64,000 bases of DNA from assembly GCF_900635955.1 (NCBI RefSeq), contig NZ_LR134201.1, positions 3,472,001 through 3,536,000 of the forward strand, given 5' to 3'. Source of the DNA: Cedecea lapagei (GTDB taxonomy: Bacteria > Pseudomonadota > Gammaproteobacteria > Enterobacterales > Enterobacteriaceae). A program made the position numbers and the translations under genes. The notes beneath the pieces are model-generated. The model was not told the DNA's origin. It saw only the letters and a program-made list of their open reading frames with translations, and made no database searches. Shown piece after piece: positions 8,493 through 17,051 of the stretch (within the stretch, counting starts at the first letter, position 1; each line of letters opens with the position of its first letter).

Positions 8493-9347
8493 ATGAAAAA
8501 AATTATTCTGGCAGCCGGCACCGTTCTGGCGCTTTCCAGCTCCTTCTCTGCCAGCGCAGAAGAAGCAAAAAACAGCGAATACCTCTCCGACTGGTGGCAC
8601 CAAAGCGTTAACGTGGTCGGCAGCTACCACACCCGTTTCGGGCCGCAGCTGCGCAACGATACCTACCTGGAATACGAAGCGTTCGCCAAAAAAGATTGGT
8701 TCGATTTCTACGGCTACGTGGATGCGCCGGTCTTCTTCGGCGGTAACACTCAGGCAAAAGGCATCTGGAACCACGGCTCCCCACTGTTTATGGAAATCGA
8801 ACCGCGCTTCTCCATCGACAAGCTGACCGGCACCGACCTGAGCTTTGGCCCGTTCAAAGAGTGGTACTTCGCGAACAACTACATTTACGACATGGGTCGT
8901 AACCAGGCCAACCGTCAGAGCACCTGGTATATGGGTCTGGGTACCGATATCGATACCGGCCTGCCGATGAGCCTGTCGATGAACGTATACGCCAAATACC
9001 AGTGGCAGAACTACGGTGCCTCTAACGAAAACGAGTGGGATGGCTACCGCTTCAAGGTGAAATACTTCGTGCCGATCACCTCCCTGTGGGGCGGCAAGCT
9101 GAGCTATATCGGTTTCACCAACGTTGACTGGGACTCTGACCTCGGCAACGAGCAGTACCGTACCAACAACTCCGTTGCTTCCAGCCACATTCTGTCGCTG
9201 AACTACGATCACCTGCACTACTCCTTCGTGGCTCGTTACTTCCATAACGGTGGCCAGTGGAAAGATGGCGATCAGCCGTTCTTCATGAACGAGCGCGTGA
9301 AGTCTACTGGCTTCGGCTACTACGTGGTTGTCGGTTACAACTTCTAA
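8493..9347 (+). CDS. tsx: Nucleoside-specific outer-membrane channel Tsx
   Basis: A monomeric 12-strand beta-barrel for uptake of nucleosides and deoxynucleosides, and a receptor for phage T6 and colicin K in E. coli. It has 284 residues from MKKIILAAGTVLALSSSFSASA, a clear Sec signal peptide ending near residue 22. The barrel begins YLSDWWHQSVNVVGSYHTRFGPQ and ends with the aromatic outer-membrane signature VVVGYNF. Compared with E. coli, loop sequences late in the barrel (around DLGNEQYRTNNS and GDQPFFMNERVKS) are shorter and different, as expected for phage and colicin exposed loops. A GTG four codons upstream (8481) is less likely. Confidence 0.97.
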   Translation: MKKIILAAGTVLALSSSFSASAEEAKNSEYLSDWWHQSVNVVGSYHTRFGPQLRNDTYLEYEAFAKKDWFDFYGYVDAPVFFGGNTQAKGIWNHGSPLFMEIEPRFSIDKLTGTDLSFGPFKEWYFANNYIYDMGRNQANRQSTWYMGLGTDIDTGLPMSLSMNVYAKYQWQNYGASNENEWDGYRFKVKYFVPITSLWGGKLSYIGFTNVDWDSDLGNEQYRTNNSVASSHILSLNYDHLHYSFVARYFHNGGQWKDGDQPFFMNERVKSTGFGYYVVVGYNF

Positions 9348-9362
9348 CCGTCGCTGCATATA

Positions 9363-9390
9363 AAAAACCGGCCAACTGGCCGGTTTTTTT
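9363..9390 (+). terminator. tsx terminator
   Basis: AACCGGCC-AACT-GGCCGGTT stem-loop followed by seven T residues, 16 bp after the tsx stop. The run of A on the other side makes it potentially bidirectional. Confidence 0.9.
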
Positions 9391-9396
9391 GTACCC

Positions 9397-9428
9397 AAAA
9401 AAAACCGCAGCACGAAGGCTGCGGTTTT
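9397..9428 (-). terminator. secDF operon terminator
   Basis: AACCGCAGC and GCTGCGGTT arms; read on the minus strand the stem is followed by eight T residues. It ends the tgt-yajC-secD-secF transcript convergent to tsx. Confidence 0.88.
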
Positions 9429-9450
9429 ATCAAACGGACATCTCACATCA

Positions 9451-10422
9451 TTACGGCAGAATGGACGGCTGATCCGCCCCTTCTTTCTCTACCTTCTGCT
9501 GCAGCATGTGCTCGCGCTTCATGCCCAGCTTCAACGCCAGCGCAGAGGCGACGTAGATAGAGGAAACGGTACCGATGGTGACGCCGATAAGCATCGTCAG
9601 GGAGAAGCCCTTCAGCAGAGCCCCACCGAACAGATACAGCATCAGAATAACCACTAAGGTAGTACCGGAGGTGATCAAGGTCCTTTGCAGCGTCTGGGTC
9701 AGGGAGACGTTAAAGATCTCGTAAGGCGTCCCGCGGCGGATCTTGCGGAAGTTTTCACGAATACGGTCCGAAACCACGATGCTGTCGTTCAGCGAGTAGC
9801 CGATAACCGACATCAACGACGCGACGATGGTCAGGTCAATTTCGATATGGAACAGCGACAGCACGCCCATGGTGATCACCACGTCGTGCGCCAGCTTGAT
9901 AACCACACCGGCAGCCAGACGCCACTCGAAGCGGAACCCTACGTACACCAGAATCGACAGCAGCGCGACAAGCAGGGCCATCGCACCATTTTGAGCCAGA
10001 TCCGCACCCACGCTCGGGCCGACAAACTCAATACGTTTCACTGCCGCATTCTGGCTGGTCGCTTCGTTAATCACGCTCACAACCTTGCTGCCGAGCACCT
10101 GGCCGCCGGTTTCGCCTTTAGCAGGCGGCATGCGCACCATGATATCCCGGCTGCTGCCGAAGTTCTGCACCAGCGGCTCTTCAAAGCCAGCCTTCTGCAG
10201 CGCGGCGCGCATGGTGTCCAGCTCGGCTGGTTTTTCCAGCCCAATTTCGATAACCGTACCGCCGGTAAAGTCCAGGCCCCAGTTGAAACCTTTCACGCCG
10301 ATAATCGCAACGGAAAGGATCAGCAGAATGCCGGAGATGCCGAAGGCCCAGTTATCCCAGCGCATAAAGTCATAGACTTTACGGCCGTGGTTCAATTGTT
10401 CAACAGTATATTCCTGTGCCAC
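9451..10422 (-). CDS. secF: Protein translocase subunit SecF
   Basis: With SecD it uses the proton motive force to pull secreted proteins through SecYEG from the periplasmic side. It has 323 residues, as in E. coli. Six membrane segments are visible, with the large periplasmic domain after the first and the conserved GLDFTGGTVIEI (D1 region) and SDRIRENFRKIRRG (D4) motifs. The start is GTG at 10422 (VAQEYTVEQLNHGRKVYDF) with a GAGGAG ribosome binding site; a longer frame exists upstream, but the E. coli protein begins here. It is 10 bp from secD. Confidence 0.97.
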   Translation of the reverse strand: MAQEYTVEQLNHGRKVYDFMRWDNWAFGISGILLILSVAIIGVKGFNWGLDFTGGTVIEIGLEKPAELDTMRAALQKAGFEEPLVQNFGSSRDIMVRMPPAKGETGGQVLGSKVVSVINEATSQNAAVKRIEFVGPSVGADLAQNGAMALLVALLSILVYVGFRFEWRLAAGVVIKLAHDVVITMGVLSLFHIEIDLTIVASLMSVIGYSLNDSIVVSDRIRENFRKIRRGTPYEIFNVSLTQTLQRTLITSGTTLVVILMLYLFGGALLKGFSLTMLIGVTIGTVSSIYVASALALKLGMKREHMLQQKVEKEGADQPSILP

Positions 10423-10432
10423 AACGCACTCC

Positions 10433-12280
10433 TCAGATAGACAGCTTGTTGATGCGTTTGCCGCCATACAACAGGTTCACGATGGCACGGGTGCCGACGA
10501 TTGCGGTAAACATCGAGGTCGCAACGCCAATACCGGTGGTAATAGCAAACCCTTTGATCGCCCCGGTGCCTACGGCATACAGGATGATAACTTTGATAAG
10601 CGTGGTGATGTTGGCATCGAAAATGGAGCTGAACGCGCCCTTATAGCCCTCATCAATCGCCTGCTGTACCGAACGCCCGTTTCGCAGCTCTTCTTTGATA
10701 CGTTCGTTGATCAGTACGTTGGCATCCACCGCTACCGCAAGGGTTAAGACGACACCCGCAATACCCGGCATGGTCAGCGTTGCCCCCGGCAGCAGGGACA
10801 TAATCCCGACAATCAGCACCAGGTTAGCCAGCAGCGCAGAGGTCGCAATCAGGCCAAACTTCTTATAGAAGAACAGCATGAAGATGATGGAGACCACCAG
10901 ACCCGCCAGACACGCTTCCAGGCCCTGCTTGATGTTTTCCAGACCCAGGGTTGGACCAATGGTACGCTCTTCAACAATCTGAATCGGCGCAATCAGCGCA
11001 CCGGCACGCAGCAGCAGAGAGAGCTGGCGAGCTTCATTCGGGTTGCTGATCCCGGTGATACGGAAGCTGTTACCCAGGCGAGACTGAATGTTCGCCACGT
11101 TGATAACTTCTTCTTCTTTCATCAGAACGGAACGGCCATTCGCGTCTTTCTTACCGCTGTCCTTGTACTCCACAAAGAGCGTTGCCATCGGCTTACCGAT
11201 GTTGTCTTTGGTGAAGTTAGACATGATGTTACCGCCAGCGCTGTCCAGGGAGATGTTGACCTGTGGCTGGTTGTATTCATCCATGCTGGACGTGGAGTCA
11301 GTGATGTGGTCACCGGTCAGAATCACTCGCTTGTACAGCACAACCGGCTGACCTTCACGAGTCGGTTTCACTTCGGAGTCGCCCGGTACACGGCCAGAGG
11401 CTGCAGCAGTTGCATCCACATTCGTGTTAACCAGACGGAATTCCAGCGTCGCGGTCGCACCAAGGATTTCTTTCGCGCGAGCGGTGTCCTGAATACCCGG
11501 CAGCTCAACCACGATGCGGTCAGCGCCCTGACGCTGTACCAGCGGTTCGGCTACGCCGAGCTGGTTAACACGGTTACGCAGGATATTAATGTTCTGCTGT
11601 ACCGCGTATTCACGCGCTTCGCTCAGGCGAGCATCACTCATCACGGCACGCAGCGTGTTGCTGCCCTGGTTTGAGAACACCAGCTCACGATGACGAGAAG
11701 AGAGATAATCTCTGGCAGCATCGCGCGAGGCCGAGTCACGGAAGACGATGTCTACGCCGTAGTTGTCCGCTTTGCGCACGTTAGTGTAGGCGATGCCCTT
11801 GTCGCGCAGGTCGCTACGCAGACCGTCGATATTCTGTTCCTGGAGTTTGCCAAGCGCAGTGTCCATATCCACTTCCATCAGGAAGTGAACGCCGCCGCGC
11901 AGGTCAAGGCCGAGCTTCATCGGGTTCGCACCGATAGTCGACATCCAGCGAGGAGTAGCCGGAGCGAGGTTAAGCGCCACAACATAGTTGTCGCCCATCA
12001 CGCTCATCAGCGCTTCACGAGCACGCAGCTGGGTATCAGTAGAGTCGAAGCGAGCGAGAATAGCGCCCTCTTCCAGCGCCACAGACTTAGCGGTAATTTT
12101 TTCTTGTTTTAAGGTGTTTTCGACCTGGATCAGCGTTTGTTCACTGGCGGCGGCACCGCGCACGCCAGTTAATTGAACGGCCGGATCCTCACCATACAGG
12201 TTGGGAAGCGCATACAGCAGACCAATCGCAAGCACGACGATCAGCATGATGTACTTCCACAAAGGATAACGGTTTAACAC
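10433..12280 (-). CDS. secD: Protein translocase subunit SecD
   Basis: The larger partner of SecF in the inner-membrane SecDF-YajC complex. It has 615 residues, the same as E. coli. It has an N-terminal membrane anchor, a periplasmic P1 domain including GLDLRGGVHFLMEVDMDTAL, and the C-terminal five-helix RND-like bundle from about residue 450 with TLAVAVDANVLINERIKEEL carrying the proton-relay Asp. It lies 27 bp downstream of yajC. Confidence 0.98.
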   Translation of the reverse strand: MLNRYPLWKYIMLIVVLAIGLLYALPNLYGEDPAVQLTGVRGAAASEQTLIQVENTLKQEKITAKSVALEEGAILARFDSTDTQLRAREALMSVMGDNYVVALNLAPATPRWMSTIGANPMKLGLDLRGGVHFLMEVDMDTALGKLQEQNIDGLRSDLRDKGIAYTNVRKADNYGVDIVFRDSASRDAARDYLSSRHRELVFSNQGSNTLRAVMSDARLSEAREYAVQQNINILRNRVNQLGVAEPLVQRQGADRIVVELPGIQDTARAKEILGATATLEFRLVNTNVDATAAASGRVPGDSEVKPTREGQPVVLYKRVILTGDHITDSTSSMDEYNQPQVNISLDSAGGNIMSNFTKDNIGKPMATLFVEYKDSGKKDANGRSVLMKEEEVINVANIQSRLGNSFRITGISNPNEARQLSLLLRAGALIAPIQIVEERTIGPTLGLENIKQGLEACLAGLVVSIIFMLFFYKKFGLIATSALLANLVLIVGIMSLLPGATLTMPGIAGVVLTLAVAVDANVLINERIKEELRNGRSVQQAIDEGYKGAFSSIFDANITTLIKVIILYAVGTGAIKGFAITTGIGVATSMFTAIVGTRAIVNLLYGGKRINKLSI

Positions 12281-12307
12281 GTGTAGTTCCCTTAGGGAAA
12301 ACGAAAA

Positions 12308-12640
12308 TTACAGCGCCTTCATGGTGCCTTTCGGCAGAACGGCAGCTACGAAATCACGCTTAATGACCACTTCGGTGGTGTCGTTCAGCGCGATAGCAAT
12401 GTAGCCAGTTTCAGCTACTTTAGTCACGCGGCCAACCAGACCACCGTTGGTCAGCACTTCATCCCCTTTAGAGATGGAGTCCATCAGTTTTTTATGCTCT
12501 TTGGTACGCTTTTGCTGCGGACGCAGGATCATAAAATAGAAAATCAGGCCGAAGACCACCAACATTGGAATCAAAGTCCATTGACTCTGTCCTGGAGCAG
12601 CACCCGCAGAAGCGACAGCATCAGAAATGAAAAAGCTCAT
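12308..12640 (-). CDS. yajC: Sec translocon accessory protein YajC
   Basis: A small inner-membrane protein associating with SecDF and AcrB. It has 110 residues with one transmembrane helix (about residues 20-40, LIPMLVVFGLIFYFMILRPQQKR) followed by a cytoplasmic SH3-like domain (EVLTNGGLVGRVTKV). It is 21 bp downstream of tgt and co-transcribed with it and secDF. Confidence 0.97.
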   Translation of the reverse strand: MSFFISDAVASAGAAPGQSQWTLIPMLVVFGLIFYFMILRPQQKRTKEHKKLMDSISKGDEVLTNGGLVGRVTKVAETGYIAIALNDTTEVVIKRDFVAAVLPKGTMKAL

Positions 12641-12661
12641 TAAAATTCCCTCATTATTAAA

Positions 12662-13789
12662 TTAATCAACGTTCAAAGGTGGAACCGGCTTACCTGTCCG
12701 CTCGTAAAAATCCGTCACGAAGTGCTCTAATTTACCCTCTTCAATGGCCTTGCGTAAACCAGCCATTAAACGCTGGTAATAGCGCAGGTTATGAATGGTA
12801 TTGAGACGCGCGCCCAGTATTTCGTTGCAACGGTCAAGATGATGCAAGTAGGCACGTGAATAATTGCGACACGTATAGCAATCACACTCTGCATCCAGAG
12901 GTGCGGTGTCATCTTTATGCTTAGCATTGCGGATTTTCACCACGCCGTCAGTGACGAACAGGTGGCCGTTGCGCGCATTACGAGTTGGCATCACGCAGTC
13001 GAACATATCGACACCGCGGCGTACCCCTTCCACCAGGTCTTCCGGTTTACCTACGCCCATCAGGTAACGTGGTTTGTCGGCAGGGATTTGCGGGCAGACG
13101 TGCTCCAGAATACGGTGCATGTCTTCCTTAGGCTCTCCTACCGCCAGGCCGCCGACAGCGTAGCCATCAAAGCCAATCTCTACCAGACCTTTTACCGAGA
13201 TATCTCGTAAATCTTCGTAAACGCTGCCCTGAATAATGCCGAATAGCGCATTTTTATTGCCAAGAGAATCAAAACGATCGCGGCTACGCTGCGCCCAACG
13301 CAGGGACATCTCCATGGAGCGCTTGGCGTAATCCCAGTCCGCCGGATATGGCGTACATTCGTCGAAGATCATCACGATATCAGATCCAAGATCGTACTGA
13401 ATTTCCATGGATTTTTCAGGATCGAGGAAGATAGGATCGCCGTTGATCGGGTTGCGGAAATGCACGCCCGCTTCGGTGATCTTACGGATGTCGCCGAGGC
13501 TGAACACCTGGAAGCCGCCGGAATCCGTCAGGATAGGGCCTTTCCACTGCATAAAATCATGCAGGTCGCCGTGCAGCTTCATAATTTCCTGGCCTGGACG
13601 CAGCCATAAATGGAAGGTATTGCCGAGGATAATCTGCGCGCCCGTCGCCTCTACTTCTTCCGGCGTCATCCCTTTTACGGTGCCGTAAGTGCCCACCGGC
13701 ATAAAAGCCGGAGTTTCAACGGTGCCACGCTCAAAGACCAGACGGCCGCGGCGCGCGCGGCCGTCTGTGGTATCTAATTCAAATTTCAC
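12662..13789 (-). CDS. tgt: tRNA-guanine transglycosylase
   Basis: Exchanges guanine-34 of GUN-anticodon tRNAs for preQ1 in queuosine synthesis. It has 375 residues from GTG at 13789 (VKFELDTTDGRARRGRL), the length of the E. coli enzyme. It shows the substrate segment LTDSGGFQVFSL with a catalytic Asp, FDECTPYPAD, the second catalytic Asp in RRGVDMFDCVMPTRNARNG, and the zinc site CDCYTC-x2-YSRAYLHHL. A GGAGG ribosome binding site lies at about 13795-13799. The prophage left end starts at 13801, so the gene is whole but has lost its upstream partner queA and the operon promoter. Reading stays open into phage DNA to an ATG at 13912, which would add 41 phage-encoded residues; no evidence favours that start. 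Confidence 0.97.
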   Translation of the reverse strand: MKFELDTTDGRARRGRLVFERGTVETPAFMPVGTYGTVKGMTPEEVEATGAQIILGNTFHLWLRPGQEIMKLHGDLHDFMQWKGPILTDSGGFQVFSLGDIRKITEAGVHFRNPINGDPIFLDPEKSMEIQYDLGSDIVMIFDECTPYPADWDYAKRSMEMSLRWAQRSRDRFDSLGNKNALFGIIQGSVYEDLRDISVKGLVEIGFDGYAVGGLAVGEPKEDMHRILEHVCPQIPADKPRYLMGVGKPEDLVEGVRRGVDMFDCVMPTRNARNGHLFVTDGVVKIRNAKHKDDTAPLDAECDCYTCRNYSRAYLHHLDRCNEILGARLNTIHNLRYYQRLMAGLRKAIEEGKLEHFVTDFYERTGKPVPPLNVD

Positions 13790-13800
13790 ATTTCCTCCAG

Positions 13801-13820
13801 CACCAGAGAAACAGTCTGGT
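13801..13820. repeat. Prophage attachment site, tgt side
   Basis: CACCAGAGAAACAGTCTGGT is repeated exactly at 59885-59904; flanking bases diverge at once (G/A here, C/G there). It contains an inverted repeat ACCAGA-GAAACAG-TCTGGT with a 7-bp spacer, the classic core architecture for a tyrosine recombinase. It ends a base or two from the tgt Shine-Dalgarno. Confidence 0.9.
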
Positions 13821-14039
13821 AGCTTACAAAAGCCGTACAGTCTAAACCAACAGTCAAAGCCGTACCACAGGCCAGTCGCCAAAGTTACGCCTTGCTGATT
13901 TTTGTACCCCATCGTATCGGTGTGTCATTTTTGTGGCACATTCTTGTCACAGTCTCACAGAGCATTAGCGCAAGACGAATCGACACCATCCCTGGTTTTG
14001 AGTTGTTTTGCGCTAATTTTTTGCCCCATGCATGCCACA
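13821..14039. other. Gap inside the left att site, possible integrase arm sites
   Basis: 219 bp with no convincing gene. It has spaced related words TGTCATTTTTGTGGCAC and TTCTTGTCACAG around 13922-13954; similar words (CTGTCACGTTTTTGGCACAG) occur near the other end in the integrase 3' region at about 59767-59786. These could be arm-type integrase sites. I see no strong promoter reading toward tgt. Confidence 0.3.
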
Positions 14040-14204
14040 TCAGGACTGAACAGGAATCACGAAGTCACACTCAGGGCAAACCCAGCACATGATCCCATGC
14101 CATAGCTTCTCTTCCATTACACTCCCACAGATAGGGCAGAACTTAACAACCGCAGCCTTATCTGACACCTCTTCCTTCACCTCTGTTTTTTTCTCTTTAG
14201 CCAT
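14040..14204 (-). CDS. Small zinc-ribbon protein (54 residues)
   Basis: Begins MAKEKKTEVKEEVSDKAAVV and then has a four-cysteine arrangement, CPICG near residue 23 and CWVCPEC near residue 40, typical of a zinc ribbon. A basic/acidic N-terminal tail precedes it. The ATG lies 2 bp after the stop of the tail-fibre assembly gene, with AAGGTG as the ribosome binding site, so it is translated from the end of the late operon. It is the last phage gene before the attachment site, a usual place for accessory genes. No function can be assigned; it may bind nucleic acid or protein. Confidence 0.65.
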   Translation of the reverse strand: MAKEKKTEVKEEVSDKAAVVKFCPICGSVMEEKLWHGIMCWVCPECDFVIPVQS

Positions 14205-14206
14205 TA

Positions 14207-14644
14207 TTAAGCACCTTTAGAATATTTTGAAATTACTTCTGCCCGATCTGCATCGTATTTAGCTTTTCGGTCATTTATTTGTTGGATGACGGCATTCTTT
14301 TTTACATCCTCGTTAATTCCATCACTTACCGCAGCAGCAACCCAGGAATTATTAAGAGCACTAATATCTTCCTGATATTTTTTTGAAAGATTAGTTAGCT
14401 CAATTAACATCATTTCAGAATCAGGGATTGGAGCGACGTTAAGCCAAGAAGGATAATTATCATTTCCTGGCCCCCTTACCTTACCGGCAGGCGGTTTGCC
14501 TGAATATATTAAAAAGATATCGTCGCTTACCTCCACACCATCGGAAGGCCATATACCAGATTTTTCATAATCATCTTTCAGTCCAAATGGGAAAAATGAA
14601 TTATTTTCAGGGCTATATATATACACATTATTCTCCGATGGCAT
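14207..14644 (-). CDS. Tail fibre assembly protein (Tfa-like)
   Basis: 145 residues from MPSENNVYIYSPENNSFFPF. The N-terminal pattern (short beta segments, FFPFGLKDDYEKSGIWPSDG), a GPGNDNYPSWLNVAPIPDSEM region and a helical C-terminus fit the chaperones that fold the C-terminus of phage tail fibres. It starts 17 bp inside the end of the fibre gene (ATGCCATCGGAGAATAA shared), so translation is coupled. A 30-codon longer frame upstream is a shadow inside the fibre gene. Confidence 0.75.
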   Translation of the reverse strand: MPSENNVYIYSPENNSFFPFGLKDDYEKSGIWPSDGVEVSDDIFLIYSGKPPAGKVRGPGNDNYPSWLNVAPIPDSEMMLIELTNLSKKYQEDISALNNSWVAAAVSDGINEDVKKNAVIQQINDRKAKYDADRAEVISKYSKGA

Positions 14645-16404
14645 AAACAAATACGGCTGTTGCAACCCTAACACCATTGACATTATGGGCTGTAACAAGA
14701 AAAGTCGAATTGCTAAATATTGCTGCTGATACAAAGTTAGGGTTGTTTACGTCAGATGCAGATGCGCAAACCATGTGTGGACCGGATGGGAAAACAACAG
14801 GGAAGCTTGCCTGAACTGCCGAAGATGGCGAGGTTGAAACCTGAGTCCACTGAAGAATCTTACCATTTGGCAACTTACACCATCCAGGCCCACTGGAAAA
14901 TCCAGACATGTCAGGAATTTGTCCTGATGAAAATCCGACATCTCTTGTTGAAGAAGAGCCAAGGCCAAGGCTACCTCTTGCCGCTTCAGGTGTCGTTGCC
15001 CCGGTTCCACCCCTGCTGACCGTCAGAGGGGCTGTGTTACCGGATTTATCCTGGACACCCCACGCTCCACCATTGGCAATAAATAATTCAAGCAACCCAT
15101 TGGGAGATGAAATTGAGTTAAATGCTCCCGGAGTGTTGCTTTCTACTGATGATACGGATTGGACTCCAAGCGCCTTACGGGCTCCAGCGGTGCTTGTTTC
15201 ACCGGTTCCTCCCTTTGAGATTGGAAGAATATTCTCAGTGGCGACGCTTCCAATTCCTAGAGAGCTCCTTGCCGATGACGCATCAGTTGAACCAGTTCCA
15301 CCCTTGTTTACGGGCATGATGTTTTCTGTTGCAGTAGATCCAAGGCCTAGGTTTGATCTCGCCACCTCTGGAGTGATTGCTCCTGTCCCGCCCCTGATGA
15401 TAGCTAACGGAGAAGGCTGACCTGTCGATCTATTCTGAACCCCCCCACTGCCCCCCGTTGGCTATAAACATCTCCAGATTACCGTCAGGAGATGAAATGG
15501 CATTAAATGCTCCAGGGGTTTCATTGTTTTGTGAGAAAACAGATTGCACACCCAGGGCCACCCTTGCGTCATTGACATTTGACGCTCCAGTACCCCCCTT
15601 AGCAACAGGTACGATGTTTTCCGTGGCCACACTCCCAATACCCAACGAATTCCTTGCTGAGGCTGCATTAGTTGACCCTGTCCCCCCCTTGCTCACGGGT
15701 AAAGTATTCTCTACAGACACAGAACCCAAACCTAAGTTAGCCCTTGCTCCTTCAGCCGTCGTGGAATTGGTTCCGCCCCTTCCTACAGTTAAAGGCGCTG
15801 ACTGTCCGGTGGTATTGTTTTGAGCACCCCATTGCCCATCATTAGTAACAAAGACATCAATCATTCCGTTAGGGGATGTCATGGAGCTAAAAAGGTTCGG
15901 AGACAAGCCAGGGATTGTGTTGAATCCGCTAATCCCAAGGTTAGCCTTTGCTGTATTTACTGCTCCATCAGCCTTAATGTCCCCAAATGGATTGCTCCTG
16001 TTCAAATACTGATTTGAAAAGTTAATCCACCCAGTACCTGCCAGGTCTGGATTTGATTGGTTTCCGTCAATAGCGTTAATGAAGATGGTGGATCCGTCAT
16101 CAGAAATCAAAACCGAAGACTTTGGATATCCTCCTATAGCAGCAGCAAAAGAAGAATCAAAGGAGTTCAATGCGCCTGTGCTGGCCCACCTAGATAAGTT
16201 TGATAGTTCATAGAGAATCTGGTTCATGTCTTGCCCTTTTGGGGGCAATCCGCCAGCCGCTTTCAAAATCATGGTTACAGGGGGGAAACCCTGGTCGTAG
16301 GATGCTGTGTTATCTCCGGCTGGCGTTGTAGGGAGTAAGTTTTCCCTTGGTCCATTTATACCAAATGGGACCGGTTGTTTCTTCGGGGCGTCTGATCTTT
16401 TCAT
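14628..16404 (-). pseudogene. Tail fibre protein, interrupted by a G7 homopolymer frameshift
   Basis: Two adjacent frames make one 591-residue fibre once a single base is removed. The N-terminal part (MKRSDAPKKQPVPFGINGPR, 16404 down to 15430) has the phage-fibre adhesion domain including GLPPKGQDMNQILYELSNL; the rest (to 14628) continues the same repeated shaft. The break is in a run of seven G at about 15450: reading gives WGGSE-stop, while six G gives WGVQNRSTGQPSPLAIIRGG, which restores a third copy of the shaft repeat. The C-terminal tip (about 80 residues after MSGFSSGPGWCKLPNG) resembles gp37-type fibre tips. As sequenced, receptor binding would be lost. It could be an assembly error, a mutation or a phase-variable tract. 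Confidence 0.8.
15000..15890 (-). repeat. Tandem ~390-bp modules in the tail fibre gene
   Basis: The shaft repeats a module: GRGGTxxTTxEGARxNLGLGS, then VSKGGTGSTNAASARNSLGI, then SVATENIxPVxKGGTG, then ARxALGVQSV, then SSPxGxxExFIANGG. The SSPNG/FIANGG landmark occurs about every 385-395 bp, near 15840, 15460 and 15065. Within each module the KGGTG units form a finer repeat. Such repeats favour recombinational fibre exchange. Boundaries are approximate. Confidence 0.7.
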
Positions 16405-17051
16405 TATAAGTCTCTGTAGAATGTACCGTCATTAAATGGATGAGAGTCTTTTGTGAAACCAAAATATGGAGTCACGATTTGCCGGGTTATCGCCAGAACC
16501 CCGCTGGGTATTGGGAGAACATCAAAATTTTCCAATATTGCTTTTTCAAAGGGAGCAAGGAAGAACTCGCACACAATACCCATTGTCATATCGCCAAAAT
16601 CTATTGAGTATGCCTTTCCACGCCCTTTAAATAGCATGACCAAGAATTTGTTTATCTCAGGAATGGTAGCGATACTGATATTAGAAAATGCCTTGCACAG
16701 AATTAATGTTCTGTATGCATCATCACCAAGCCTTACCGAGTTAGTTTCCTGAACTCCTGCATAAAATGGCTCATCATTGAACGGCGAGGGGTATGCGAAT
16801 TTATCTCCAGAATTTGCCTCTGAAAAGCCAAAGCTATTGTTATCAATTTCAGAAGTAATATATCTTGATACGCCTACTATCTTTCCCCACACATCAAGTC
16901 CGTATGAACCATTAGTTGACACATCCCACACGTCATTTATGAAGGATTCAGTAAATTCATCTATGGATATTGCCTGGTCGAAAGTTGAGATTATGGAGAG
17001 TAATTTATTGCTTGAAGAATATTGAGTTAATATTGTCTCTTCCCATTTCAC
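16404..17051 (-). CDS. Phage baseplate/fibre connector, DUF2612-like
   Basis: 215 residues, between the baseplate J-like gene (4-bp overlap) and the fibre gene (its stop overlaps the fibre start). It resembles DUF2612 proteins, which occupy the position of P2 gpI/Mu gp48 between baseplate wedge and fibre: N-terminal helical SFINDVWDVSTNGSYGLDVWGKIVGV and a C-terminal YFGFTKDSHPFNDGTFYRDL. Role inferred from position: joins the fibre to the baseplate. Confidence 0.7.
   Translation of the reverse strand: MKWEETILTQYSSSNKLLSIISTFDQAISIDEFTESFINDVWDVSTNGSYGLDVWGKIVGVSRYITSEIDNNSFGFSEANSGDKFAYPSPFNDEPFYAGVQETNSVRLGDDAYRTLILCKAFSNISIATIPEINKFLVMLFKGRGKAYSIDFGDMTMGIVCEFFLAPFEKAILENFDVLPIPSGVLAITRQIVTPYFGFTKDSHPFNDGTFYRDL

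Noticed and set aside
8448..9446. Long open frame antisense to tsx
   Set aside because: Exact shadow of the tsx codons; tsx is unmistakable.
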